Shown one piece after another: positions 10,834-22,900 of a stretch of DNA of 64,000 nucleotides. The position numbers and the translations under genes were made by a program. The notes under the pieces are model-generated. The model did not search any database. It had not been told where the DNA came from and saw only the letters and a program-made list of their open reading frames with translations. This DNA comes from Gibbula magus (Eukaryota; Mollusca; Gastropoda; Trochida; Trochidae). Position 1 is the stretch's first letter. Every line of letters begins with the position of its first letter. The stretch is taken from positions 15,091,530 to 15,155,529 of the forward strand of contig OW388302.1 of the NCBI GenBank assembly GCA_936450465.1. The letters run 5' to 3'.

Positions 10834-11145
10834 TTAAAACCCTGTTTTTAGTCGTTTTACCCCTTTGCCTTTTTGTGAGGATCTTTTCTTCTTTGACAAG
10901 CGTGCTTTTGCCTGTTCAACAACTTGTTGTGTTGGAGAGGTAAGAACAATCTCAGGAGTTGTTGAAGAGGACTTGATACCATTCAAACCAGGCAAATCTA
11001 TCTTGACCCCTTGATGCTTCTCATAATAGATCACATAATCATCCATGTTTGTAAAAGGGTTGGGGTATCCCTTGGCTTGTAAATAGTAATACTTGGTCCA
11101 TTTGTCAGGATCATCCAGATAAGGTTTCCAGTATCGACTGTTCAT
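10834..11145 (-). CDS. Small basic protein of the virus-like element
   Basis: A 103-residue frame from the ATG at 11145; the open frame extends 15 codons upstream but only to a GTG. The N-terminus is aromatic (NSRYWKPYLDDPDKWTKYYY, then LQAKGYPNPF) and the C-terminus is Lys/Arg-rich (SKKKRSSQKGKGVKRLK), which suggests nucleic-acid binding. I do not recognise a database family. A W..YY..QA.G-like start recalls small proteins I associate with Polinton/adintovirus-type elements, but that is only an impression. It is the middle gene of three co-oriented genes, and its stop codon abuts the (TGG)n tract. No signal peptide or membrane segment is seen. Confidence 0.6.
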   Translation of the reverse strand: MNSRYWKPYLDDPDKWTKYYYLQAKGYPNPFTNMDDYVIYYEKHQGVKIDLPGLNGIKSSSTTPEIVLTSPTQQVVEQAKARLSKKKRSSQKGKGVKRLKTGF

Positions 11146-11261
11146 GATTTCTATGTGGATGTGGACTACGAAATGTTCTATGTTCAACACTCTTCACATC
11201 CAGAAGCAGTTAAGTGTCACTGACACTAGTTTAATGACAAATGAAGCTAGTTTGAAATCTT

Positions 11262-11275
11262 TGGTCTTTATATAA
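11262..11275 (-). promoter_or_regulatory. TATA-box-like motif
   Basis: On the minus strand the site reads TATATAAAGACC, about 120 bp upstream of the ATG of the small basic gene. Position and sequence fit a core promoter; no initiator or transcript evidence is available. Confidence 0.4.
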
Positions 11276-11378
11276 ATGTCTATAGTCTCTCTCTATATGC
11301 ACTCAAATTCTAATGGGACTCAGTATGACTCTGTATGACAATCTATAAATCACAGACACATAGTGTAAACTCAAACAG

Positions 11379-11386
11379 GTTTATTC
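11379..11386 (-). terminator. Polyadenylation signal of the BIR gene
   Basis: AATAAA on the minus strand (inside TGAATAAACC), about 80 bp after the BIR stop codon and before the TATA-like motif of the next gene. This suggests separate transcripts. Confidence 0.45.
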
Positions 11387-11462
11387 ATAATGCATAGAAA
11401 TATACAAGATACAATATTTACATATACAATCCAATATTTCTAGTGACAGACTGTTGATCATG

Positions 11463-11855
11463 TTAAAATCCTGGAATTGGCCTAAAGCTGAATGGTTTAT
11501 TAGTGTTCATGTAGGGTTGATTCCTCTGTTGTTGTTGGGTTGTCTTTCTCTCTACAATACCAACCATCCGTAGATAGTCACAGTCAGGAGACCACTTCTC
11601 ATGTTCAATCCAGGGGTCGTCAGGAGGCATCCATTCCTTGAGACGAATACCACATTTAAAACAAATACACAAGTCCCCACGATTCTGATAATAGAGTCCA
11701 GCATGAGCCAAGTCTCTGGGATTTTGCTTCATCTGAATTGGCCAGTCTTTAAAGGAATCCAGTCTCTTCTCAAAAGAGGTGTAATCCGTCTTACTGGGTA
11801 ATCCACCACTACAATCTGCAACAACAGTCTCATCAAGATATCCACAGACATCCAT
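11463..11855 (-). CDS. BIR-domain (IAP-like) protein
   Basis: A 130-residue frame from a true ATG at 11855. A single baculoviral-IAP-repeat covers about residues 27-97: conserved R31 with 'SFKDWP', the AGLYY segment, and the zinc ligands C65-x2-C68-x16-H85-x6-C92, exactly the canonical BIR spacing. There is no RING finger; the tail is Gln-rich (about 107-113). BIR proteins of hosts and DNA viruses bind caspases or IAP antagonists, or act in cell division; an anti-apoptotic role for this element is inferred. It is the first gene in the minus-strand series and lies inside the inverted repeats, so it travels with the element rather than being a host neighbour. Confidence 0.85.
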   Translation of the reverse strand: MDVCGYLDETVVADCSGGLPSKTDYTSFEKRLDSFKDWPIQMKQNPRDLAHAGLYYQNRGDLCICFKCGIRLKEWMPPDDPWIEHEKWSPDCDYLRMVGIVERKTTQQQQRNQPYMNTNKPFSFRPIPGF

Positions 11856-12034
11856 GTTGTCTGAGCTAAATAAAACACACCTGTATAGTAATAGTGTATC
11901 TTGCAGTGGAATGTTTCACCAATTCATCCAGTCTCCAGGATTACATTACAAACATTGCACTGGCAGTCCATACTTTGGCATGAGATCCTGGGGTACTGCT
12001 TCCATTTTCTATCTTCGAGGTAAACTGCCAACAA

Positions 12035-12444
12035 CACGAGTAAAGTCAAGAGCATATGAGAGTCCCACACTTCTCAAGATTCAGCTGAGGATGATTCTTC
12101 AACTGTGAGAGTTCGGAGATTATATTGCCTTTCTAAAGCATAAAAATAGACATTGAGTCACAGGCCAGGTGTCGGGTGTGCTTCGCTTCAAAGGGCCAGG
12201 TGCACACCACACCTGCATCACAGGTGTGCCTCGTTTTCAAAGGGCCAGGTGTTCCTCACTTAACCATGCCAGGTGCACGCCACACCTGCATCACAGGTGT
12301 TCCTCACTTAGCAAGGCCATTATACTCCTTAATTCAAAAGGCCATTGTTCTTTAACAATAGAAGGATTAAAAAAGACCAGGTGCATGCTCATTAATTATT
12401 CAAAATGGCGTCAAAAAAGGAACTATGTTAACGTCCCTACAACA
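12035..12444 (-). repeat. Right terminal inverted repeat
   Basis: The inverse of the left arm. Compared with it, there are extra units between about 12230 and 12310 built from GGCCAGGTG, CACACCTGCATCACAGGTG and TTCCTCACTTA segments, so this arm is longer. The outer end is CCCTACAACA at 12435-12444. Confidence 0.85.
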
Positions 12445-12480
12445 GGGACGTTTCTTTTGCACATGACTATATGTATATAT
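12445..12480 (+). repeat. Target duplication and resumed host repeat end
   Basis: GGGACG (12445-12450) is the second target copy. The next bases, 'tttcttttgcacatgacta', continue the terminal part of the interspersed repeat begun at 5560. Related ends are 'tttcttttgcggttgagtg' at 16107 and 'tttcttttgctgttgagtg' at 21400. Confidence 0.75.
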
Positions 12481-12564
12481 TGTCGTGAAATAAATATATT
12501 CACAGCATGAGACTTGTTCGGGTTAATTACTTTGAGGACGATTGTTCCAGATGTTCCGTGCTGA

Positions 12565-12885
12565 CATATCTGTGGGATCGGAGTGTGAGTGAGTTGGTGT
12601 TCAACGCCGTTTTCAAGAGTATTTCACTTATATCACCGCTGCTAGAATTATGGCAGGGAGAAAGCCCGCAACGCCATGTGACTATGCTTTGCGGTGAAAC
12701 CTGCGAGTATCGGCTGGAACTAGCGAACCATGGGTGGTACTACAATCAAATTTAGTATAGCACTGCACCCAAACCTTACTGCGTGTAGAACAGTTCTCTA
12801 CTGCAGACAGAATTGCCCTGGCGGGATTCGAACTACGGACCTCTTGATACGAAGCCCGGGATCGGAAGGGAGCTACACGTTATTA
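12565..12885 (-). mobile_element. tRNA-derived SINE, near full length
   Basis: Read on the minus strand it has a degraded tRNA-like head with a B-box-like 'agttcgaatcccgcc' near 12828, the body with TTCTCTACACGC, and the 3' domain ending in GGCGTTGAACACC. It matches the plus-strand SINE at 17818 over most of its length. Confidence 0.75.
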
Positions 12886-12889
12886 CAAC

Positions 12890-14410
12890 ATTTATCGATA
12901 TATTGAAGAGTGTCTATGATTGATCATTTTAGCATTTAAATTTTTTTTATTTCGCTACTGAGGAGGCCACAGGTCTATTGTACAGTCCACATGTGTATCT
13001 TGCGTATCATTAAAATTATTCAATAAAGAAGAATATTATCAATTGATGGATGGATAAAATAAAATTAATTAATATATTTTCACGTGTATTCATCATAGCT
13101 GGACATACGAGAACAGATTATATTCATCTTAAATTATGATAATAAAATTACAGCAGATTTTATTTTCCCTTTTGATTTTATCAACTTTTTCAATTAACAT
13201 GTCATGAGATGAACAGCTGAAACGAGTCAAACATACTAAATGTATTTACATTAACACGTGATAAATAACGTTCTGTATAAATGTCCGTTTTCAATATAGT
13301 GTGATGATTACATTTTGTAAATATCGACAACAGCGAAACCTTCATAAAGAGAGCTTTCTGTCACTGAATGGTCGCCATTTTGCATGTTGCATTACGTGAG
13401 ATGAAAACACAATGTAATTTCACTAATGGGGTTATTTTTAGCTTTGAAAACCGTGTGCGGATACCGGAAGCGATGCAGTGCTGTACAATGAAAATATGTT
13501 GGTTTGCCTAATTTCTGTTTCCCCGCAGTCATTCCTAACTCAATAACTATTCAACACACAGTTCATACATTGAACTCTAAATTGCATTTGAAACATCACA
13601 CAAAGCCGAACACAAACGTTTAGAAAAAAACTAAAACATTGGGAGACTTATACCATCATCTTATACAAAACTAGTTACACGTTGTTTTGACAGTGGGTAC
13701 GGGTCTGTAAAACCCTTGTATAAACCGTATTTCACTTAGACGCAGCTAAAGGAAATACGGATTATGCAAGGGTAATACAGTCCCGTACATCCTGTCAAAA
13801 ACAAATATATAAAAAAAATCGCGTCATCGCATAATTTTTGTCATCCTGTAAAGATCAGATTTTTTTGTATTAGCCCAAACACCGCCTAACGAATGTATTA
13901 CCCTTAAGGCCTATCATTTTCACTTATTTCACTGATTTCTGACAAATATATGGGCTATATAGATATTTCAGTTTGTTATCAAAACTCTACATTCTATCAA
14001 TCAGAAAAATACGGCGTAGCGTTTAGCGTCAGATATCAAGGGAAGTAACTCTCCGACTAAAAACACTAATCGATTTAAGGTTTATTATGAACTTAAGAAT
14101 AAAATGAAGGCCGATGTATAATTGAATTTATCACAAACAAAATGTTTGTTATAGTAAATTTTGATATTGAAGTGCCGAGTCTGTCGAAGGTCAAGGTCAT
14201 CTGTAAAACCCGCTTAACTTGTCACATGATGTACGGATGGTACACCCCGACACTCCTACACGGTTTCGTATGCATTGGCTAATGACCAATCAGAATTCAA
14301 TAAATCTATCTAAATGGTAATAAGTTTCATTACAAATAAGCCAAATGAACTAATTGGCGACGATAAAGCCACAGTTACATTTTGAAAATTCTGGTACTAT
14401 AGCAAAACAT
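12890..14410. other. Non-coding; contains a palindromic mini-element
   Basis: Apart from the palindrome at 13687-13798 I see no coding signal or known repeat. Confidence 0.4.
13687..13798. repeat. Palindromic element (112 bp hairpin)
   Basis: The left arm TTGACAGTGGGTACGGGTCT... is mirrored by a right arm ending ...GTCCCGTACATCCTGTCAA. The arms are about 46 bp, with a few mismatches, and the spacer is about 20 bp. Likely a foldback MITE; a transcribed hairpin RNA is possible but unsupported. Confidence 0.6.
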
Positions 14411-14414
14411 ACCC

Positions 14415-14580
14415 CAACATCGAAGGTCGCCTGGAGCTAGCGAAACATGTGCGGTACATATGTACTCTACTGAATGCCAGTCTAGCATTTTACCTAAACC
14501 TGCATGCAAAGCATTTCTTTGCAAGATAAAGTTACTGCGTCCTCGGCGGAGTTCAATCCTCGGAACCGTTGATCTCATAC
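14415..14580 (-). mobile_element. Degenerate SINE fragment
   Basis: 'cctggagctagcgaaacatg' and 'gagttcaatcctcgg' correspond to 'ggctggaactagcgaaccat' and 'gggattcgaactacgg' of the SINE at 12565-12885. Strongly diverged. Confidence 0.4.
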
Positions 14581-15005
14581 GACGAATCTTTATGAGAATG
14601 ATTCCAATCTCGAGCAGTGTTATCTATAGTGTACATTGCAGCAACCTTCAATAAAAGGAAAGAAGCATGTATTCTGTCACATGGTATCTAGTTTTAGCCT
14701 GAATGTTGTCTGATACAAAGGAACTGTACCGTGTAAAAACATACCCTTGGCGCATACCCTTTGTTTTCAAGCTTCAAAGCTTTTCTAACCCTAAATTAAT
14801 CCTTGTGTCACATGGCCCAAGCTTTCTGTTCTTTGCGTGCGCCAATAGCGATTATTCTCAAAGCAATTCCAAAGCGTGACTTCGCTGTCCTCGAACTCAT
14901 TAACAACAATATTTAGAAGCATGACTTGGACTGCGATTCCCTGCTCGGACGGTCATTTCTTGTTTCTGACTTGAGGTCGTAGACGAAAGGATAGTTGTGG
15001 GAACA

Positions 15006-15126
15006 ATGCGACCGTTCACGCGTGTTCTATTGATCATTTCATTGGAAATCCTAATAACTGATCAATCTCTGGTGCCGATTAAAGTCAACCTACCCAAACA
15101 GACCGACGTTCCAAAAAATCCGAATG
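15006..15126 (+). CDS. Lectin exon 1: signal peptide
   Basis: The ATG at 15006 opens 40 codons plus one base. The basic start MRPFTR is followed by a hydrophobic core VLLIISLEILI, then the mature start around DQSLVP. The donor is AATG|GTAAGT, a strong consensus, giving phase 1. Confidence 0.7.
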
Positions 15127-16910
15127 GTAAGTGAGACAGAAACGGCTGATATTGTCATTTCTCCTGTCTTCTTGTCTCTGCTTACCTCGGTCAATATTGA
15201 TTTGCTATCATTGTATATTTGTATAATTTTTTCTAACAGTTTACCTCTGTCGTTGCTATATTATCTGTTTATATTTTATTTGAATTGGGTTTTTTTGGGT
15301 TTTTTTTAAAAAAAATTCTCTTATATCTTTTTTTTTCTTTTTCTATATTTTCTCTGTATTTTTCTTTGACTATCTCTGTCTGTGTTTTTCTCTTACCGTC
15401 TCTGTCTTATTGTATATTTTTCTCTACAATGCCTTCTGATAGAATTTGTTTAGCTCTTTTTCAGTATTTTCTCTGTTGTTTTTTTTTTTAATTTGTCAGT
15501 GGTTTTCTCTGTTTTGTTTGGTGTGTCAGCGTTCTTTCGGTTTGGCCCTATTTTCAAAGTGCTGTGGAATTTAAATTATAGATAAGATTATCCTTGCCAG
15601 GTTAATGTGAACCCAGTACTTTGAGCTGGGAGTAATTGAACGAAAGTGTCACTGGACCAAGTTGAAGCTGTGTGTATTCTACTTCAATACAGAACATGCA
15701 CCTTTGGCTATTAATATGCCAAACCGTATGCATACACTTAACCGCAAAGGAAACGTTACTAAAATAATACAAGATATCTAATCTGATCCATGTCTTAAGA
15801 AACCAAATAAACTAACTTTAAATGTTAACAATGTTTTTTATTCATATTTCTTAAAACATACGCTGTAAGAAGTATGAAATCGTTATTTTGGAAGCTCCTA
15901 GTCTTGAAGAGATAAATAGAATAATAAATAGTTTGTTGTACTTGGTTTATAATGGAGTAAAAATGGAGGCTATGTATGTATTGAACTAAAGAACCATACA
16001 GTGATGTATGAAATTGAAGGTACGGCTTTACACAACATGTGCCTATCAAAGACATTCAAACTCGACGTTCCATGAAGAAGTATTGCGTGTTGAAAATGAG
16101 GTACGTTTCTTTTGCGGTTGAGTGTACCTACACCTATATTTTCAGATGTGAGAGCAGAGGCGTCACTGCTTACAAATACGACGGCAGCTCTCAACACTAC
16201 CTTGCTTGAAATGCAAAGTAACCTGTCATCGTTTCAAACCAGTTTGGGTAGGTTGGAAACGTCATACCCATCGGAGAGTTGATACTGCATTTAGCTTTCT
16301 TCAGTAACTTAAAGGCACTGTAGCACGTTCTTACTTAAATAAAGTGTTTTCACGAAAATGTAAATGAGTGTTACCACTGGCTAAATAACAATCATGGATC
16401 AATGACAAATGCTCTAAAACGAATGTACATGTTTCGGATGAGCAATGCGAGTCCATTTCTCTTTGACCATTTTAAGTTGTTCACATTAAAATGGTAGTTT
16501 ATAGTGATTTGACTGATGCAGATATACCGAAACACTAAAAATAGATTTTTAAATATGGCACCATGATAGAATGGTCAATAATCTTACTGTCTGAAGTCTC
16601 AAATTCGCATGAGACCTACAAATCTACTTCTCACACCGAAGAGTTCCACAAAATTGTTGTTTTATACGTCGCGCCATGTTCTTCAAATACAGATTATCGT
16701 TTTCTATGGGTACAGCTTATGGGGTCTTGTGACAATATATTGTGTTAAACCAGCGACTTATACGAAACAAAAATAAAGGGATGTAACGAGGTCAACACCC
16801 CATGCCCATTTGAAAAAAAACGCATGTTATAATGGTTGACACCCCCTAATAGTTATAGGAATGAAATGTTTTATAAACAACGTACCGTGTCAGGTTCGAT
16901 TATTGTTTTG

Positions 16911-16970
<60 letters not shown>

Positions 16971-19900
16971 TATATATATGTTATATAGACATATTACTAG
17001 TGGATGTCTTTTTGTGAATAGTGTCCTTGAGCATTTGCTATTTCTCCACTTGTGCTTTAACATACCAAAGAAAGAGGAAAATAAGAAAAATGCAAATATA
17101 TTAGAATTGATTCCTTGTGTCTCACTGGTAGGGAACTTGGTTACAGTGAGGCAGGAGTTTTTGTGATTATTGCGACAGAATCCATTTTATATGTTAAAGA
17201 GTATTTGTCATTTGTCACAGAGTCTTTGCATTATTGTACAGGGTTACAGCAATGTGACAAGATGAAATGAAATAAAAGCTTTAGTTTCTGGTATTTTAGA
17301 TTATATCAATTCCATTACAAGAATGTATGCTAAAATAAACAAACATATTTCATAAATGTCACAGAGTCTTTATCACTGGTAACTGAGAATTTGTGATGGC
17401 AATACGATGGTGACGAAACATTCTTATATTATTTTCTTTTCAACAATGAAAAATCAATACATGATATGCAATATCTCGTTGGCGAATACCTCATGTAATA
17501 TTTATTCACCATTAAAACAAGTGTCTATATTGATATACCCCTCAATGGACAACATTGAATTCAGACACAGATACAAAGCATAAAACATACCAATATATAT
17601 TACAAAAGGCCCAACTGACAAATCCCAAAAAGTTGATAAATTTACAAGAACGTGAACTCACAAACAATTATTTCCAGAAATAGTTGACACTATCATAAAA
17701 CCAATGTTATTGATACCGATGATGTGATATAAGTATAGGATACATTTGTTTATACTGTCATTAATTGCCATCTACACAGAGGGGCTATAAGAAATGATAG
17801 CAAATTTTCAACGGTCAACAGTGGGATAGCGCAGTGGTTAGCGAGTTCGGCTTCGGATCAAGAGATCCGGGGTTCGAATCCCGCCAAGCGCACGGCAACT
17901 GTGTCTGCATTAGAGAAATGCTCTACATGCAGTAAGGTGTGGGTGCAATGCTACACTGAATTTCAGTGCAGTACCACCCATGATCCGCTAGTTCCAGCCG
18001 TTGCTCACAGGTTTCACCGCACTGCATAGCCACATGGCGTTGCGGGCTTTCTCCCTGCCGTAATACTAGCAGCCGTGATATAAGTGAAATACTCTTGCAA
18101 GCGGCGCCAAACCCCAACTCACCTCACCTCAACAGTCAATCATTCGATTTTGAACTTATATGCTGAAGATATATCTCGTAAAGAGATATAAAAAAAACTT
18201 TGATTCATGAACGTATGGTATTTTTTCAACCACACATGGGGTGCTGAAACTGATATTTCAAAGTGTTTTCTTTTAACATAATGTTAGTTATTTATGTTAA
18301 AATTATATGAAACATGGATACCATGTTAGTACAAGTTATTGTCATAATGTTCCTTCTTGGACTTTAAAATCGATTACGCAGATTTTTCCTAGACCATGTT
18401 TAGTGCTAGTCCAAGGTTACAAAAATTTTTTCCAAAATGCTTTTAAAAGGCTCTGAAAATAGCTAAGAAGTAAGCATGTGCCTCACAAACCAAAAAAGCT
18501 CATTCTTGTCCCATACCCATACCCAATGTTTATGCAATAATATCCTGAACCACCCCTTCATCCCAACTTTTCATTAGCTGAAATTAATCGATCGGCAACT
18601 ATGCAGTGTTATGACTTGGTCAGTGACTAACTGGACTCCAGCCAGCCTAGTGTCCTCTCAACCAGACCACTCTTCCATACACGCACAGGATTTCACATCT
18701 TCAAACACATTCAGAATTCAGTATTCTGCACAAAATCTAATGAACTCAAATATACACAAAATCTTTCATTCGGAAACAACACATATATGGCAATTATTAT
18801 ATAGTTTACATCAGGTGTTTGTGCCAATTAATTTCGAAAATACCATAATATCGAACATTTATCCCATCGATTGCTGCAGTCTTCTGGGACTTTCTTGTAA
18901 AAGGCATCAGATCCTGTCGAAAGCCAGGACTTGACCTCATTAATGAGGGTTTCATCATCAGGGAAACGAGTGCCTTTCAAAAATGACTTCATGTTTGAGA
19001 AGAGAAAGAAATCAGATGGTGCAAGGTCAGGAGAATACGTGGGTGAGGAAGTATTTCATAGCCGCAGATCTGCACTTCCGTCTGAGCTACATGTGAGTTG
19101 TGGACAGGAGCATTGTCTTGAAGCAGGCGGACACTTTTAGTGAGCATACCGCGTCTCCCGGTTTTGATAGCTTTCCGCAATTTTTGCAACAAACTAGGGT
19201 AGTGTGCCCCAGTAATTGTGGTAGCCCTTTCCAAAAAATCCATCATGATTACACCATGCTGATCCCAACATACGGTGAGCACGATCTTCCAAAATTGCAG
19301 CTTCCACTTACCTGATAGAGTCATCATCAATGGCTGACTGGGGTCGACCTGGAATTGAAGCAGTTGTCACGGTGGTCCGACCTCACTTGAACTGACGATG
19401 CCAGTGTTTGACAATATCAATCGGTGGGACATTCTCTCAAAAAGTTTCTTTCATCTGATCAAAAATCTCCTTTGATGTATGACCCTTCAAGAATAAAAAC
19501 CTGATAACCACTCTGTACTCAACAGCCTCCACTTTTAAACTTAACTGGTAATGACACCTGTAATGCCAGAAAGAAGGAATATGTTAAAGGTATGAGACAC
19601 CATTTGTCCTAAGGAGACATGCTACATATCACATGTGAAATTTCTACTTCTTCCGGTAAAGATAAGTTGGTCAGGAGAATTCTTTATTGAACGTCCCTCG
19701 TAAACATCAATATCGGGTATTTACAAAGATATGACTTTTCAAAGCAGTAAATATTAGAACATTACTAAACCGACACACGAACATAGCAGGTAGACGTTTC
19801 TTTTGGCCGACAGTGTATAGCTAGCTGGTCTCAATCACTGGCAAATAAAAGTCTCGTCAGATTTTTTGTGGCAGCGCAACAGTGACCTTACATGGACTTG

Positions 19901-22900
19901 GTAGTGCAGTCAGAAATCTCTGGTACAAAAGGCGATGAAATGAACGCATATTTGCATTAGCCAGTGATAGAGACTTGCACAAGTTGTGCCTTGCTTGAGA
20001 AGTTACACAGATTATACCCATGCGCCGTTTAATAACGAACAGATATGATGAACGGACTATTAATTTTTCTTCCGAATAAAAACTTTATCCATGCACTTGT
20101 CCATATTAACAGAAATTAATAATTCCGCCATCTTTAAGATGTATCCTTTGTGTTTCATAATATCATATTAGGCTTTTTCAAATTAATTCACTCAAATTGA
20201 ACAGTCATCACCAATCACCAAATATATCATAATTCCTACTTTCAAATTAAATCAAGCAACATCATTATTCATGTGCAGAAATCAAAATCACTCATCGCAT
20301 TTACATGCACAGTAGTTATATGACCTATTAAACATTACCAACCCAAATGTATCTTTTTGTCTGTTGTAAGTTACACAAATTACGTTTGACTAACTGACGG
20401 GCCGCAATGGCAGTGTATTGTCCGCTTCCCGGTTTTCGTTCAGAAATCACTATTTTTACCTTTATATCGCAACTTTACTGACTCGACTATCATCGACTAT
20501 CATCAAAAGGAATATTTTTTTACCCATATCATGTTTAAAATACTGTAAATGTGTGCAGAATCAGGCACATGTATTAATTTTTACATAGAATATGTCTTAT
20601 ATGTCCAAAATACTTTTAAAAGAATTTAAAATTTATTTTTTATAAAATACATGTAGAAGTATTTTTGACTGCTAACTGTACGCATTCGCTATTCAGATTT
20701 AGAGTATGAAATCGCAAACTTGATATATTAGCAATTAAAATCATACTTATGATAAAACCAACAGAAGTGTGTACTTTCTTTTGCCTGGTAGTGTATTTAT
20801 GTGTGTGAATTTGTATGTTTCTTATCACCTTAGATGCATTTCATATTCATCTTCAGTGCGTATTGAAGGTGAACTTGCCGTCCTTGAAAGCGACGTGGAA
20901 AGCGTCAAATTGAACATGATTTCGTTGACAGAAACTCAAAACGAGGAGGCAATAAAAGGTTTGTATTTTCTACATATTTGATTCATGGATTAGACTGTGC
21001 CAGGCATCATCGCCACTCAATCCAAGAGTGATAAACTCGACTCAAAGATAGATACATCATGCCTTCAGGAGCCACCTCAACTAACTTTGAAATTTCAAAG
21101 CATTATCTGTTCATATTTCTGTGAATCATACGTTTTAAGAAATCATCGTTTCGACTCTCCTTAACAAGACGATATAGAAGAGTCAAAAAGCGCCTTTTTT
21201 CTTGTTTTATTACGTACTGCAGTAAAGACTCATCAATAAGTTCAAGAAGGTTATTTATGTCGACAAAACCACTGTTTGTCCTGTGATTATACTCCGATGT
21301 ATGAAATTGCGCTAACCTCTTTACAAATCATAACCCTTTAAAACAAATTCAAAAAAGTATTTTCATTTTTATTATGTTTGAAAATGAAGTGATGTTTCTT
21401 TTGCTGTTGAGTGTAGTTGATTGCTAGTGTTGGGATATAATAGTACGTTTTTGATTAAACGTTATTATTTATACTTACCTGTTGACTAGACCTACTATGC
21501 CTACCTACTCTCTAGGTATGCTATTTCAACCTTAACACAGACGAAACTTGAACAGTGGAGTAGGGGATGCGTAAAATCCCTATCCAAGGGCGGAAAGTCT
21601 GCATGGTCTCGTGACGTCACCACCGGAAACCTCACTCTCCGAACCGTCCCAACAAGGCAAGACAGACCAAGCGGGGAGAATGGGCGGGCCTAGCGCGTAG
21701 GTCTAGTCAACAGATAAGTATAAATAATTACGTTTAATCAAAAACGTATTATTATTTAAATACCTATCTGTTGACTAGACCTACTATGCCTAGAATCCCA
21801 CTGCATGGAGGCGGGTCAGTAGATATGTGGTATAGACGAGACCAGCAACAAGCCCTGAGTGTAAGCTAACCTACGAGTCCTCCACCCTTTGGTGAGGACA
21901 AGGCACAGCCCGGGAGATACCATCTCTACCGCTGAGCGGATCGAAGAGACAACCCAGCCACTCAACTTCTGATCAACACATTGCCCCCGACCCCAACGAG
22001 GAGGGGGTGTTAAAAGCGAAGCTAAAGAACAAAACAGACAAGGAGTAAACAATGCAAACAAAGTTTATTACAATGAGCATCATAAGACCTACGGGGAACA
22101 AGCTCCTAAGAGGACTGACCCCTTCTTGGTCTGGTTGGGGGGACCACCTTCGTCTGAGGGAACACTTGTGGACCCAGCCTAGAGATGCCTTCGAGATCTG
22201 CTGTGGAGACATCTCGTAGGTAATGGTTGGCGAAAACCTCTGAGGAAATCACCCCGCCATGACGTCCGAGACCGTGATGTTACAGTGGTAAGCAATCGTG
22301 GCTAAAACTACACGGATCTCATGCGGAACGCGAAGGAGGAGGCAGGTCAGCGGCCTTGTACACATCAATGACCGCCGACCTCAGGTACACCCCCAACGCT
22401 CGCTTATCTAGCTCTTTGGTGCTCCTCGGCAAGTTAGGCAAGAACAGACGACGCCTGCCATCCCTCAGCCTGCGGGTACGTATACGCTGCACGTACACCC
22501 TCAAAGCCCTAACCGGACGAAGAGAGCGATCCACCTCTCCTGAGTCAGAACCCAGAGCCGGAATAGAGAAAGTACGGCCTGCCTCATCAGCTGCCTGGTT
22601 TTTGCAGACAAAGTCGGGAGCTAAACCAAGTAAGGCTGACCCCCCTCCCTGGCCACCAGAAAAATGACCTTGATGGTGAGAGGGAGGAGGGGTTCGTCGA
22701 AGAGCGGTTCATACATATCGGAGCGAAGATGGTTGAGCACAATTGCTAAGTCCAACTCAGGTGGACGAAGCTTCGTCCTGCCGTCAACAGAACGGAAGGT
22801 TATAACGAGGCCCTTGAGGACAGACACATCTAACCCTGGCGACCTCTTCCTATGAGAGGTAGCTATGGCATTGGCGACGCACCTTGAATAACCACTGCTC

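Larger units (their letters stand above)
6062..12444 (-). mobile_element. Virus-like (Polinton/adintovirus-like) reduced element
   Basis: A 6,383-bp unit bounded by long inverted repeats beginning TGTTGTAGGGACG, with the matching CA end at 12443-12444, and flanked by a 6-bp duplication. Three genes lie on the minus strand: a BIR protein (11463-11855), a small basic protein (10834-11145) and a zinc-finger/packaging-type ATPase (8680-10326). The 2.3 kb downstream of the ATPase is non-coding and holds tandem palindromic repeats. TG...CA termini and a 6-bp duplication are known for rve-family integrases. No integrase, protein-primed polymerase, protease or capsid gene is recognisable, so it is probably mobilised or packaged in trans, or is a decayed provirus. 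The exact family is inferred. Confidence 0.75.

Noticed and set aside
10348..10943. Long plus-strand frames rich in Gly, Val and Trp
   Set aside because: They are translations of the TGG microsatellite in three frames and lie opposite the element's genes.
12169..12510. 113-codon plus-strand frame
   Set aside because: It lies in the right terminal inverted repeat, starts at a non-conserved codon and has no counterpart in the left arm.
17820..17895. Functional tRNA gene
   Set aside because: The tRNA-like head continues into the SINE body repeated elsewhere in the window, so it is a SINE promoter.
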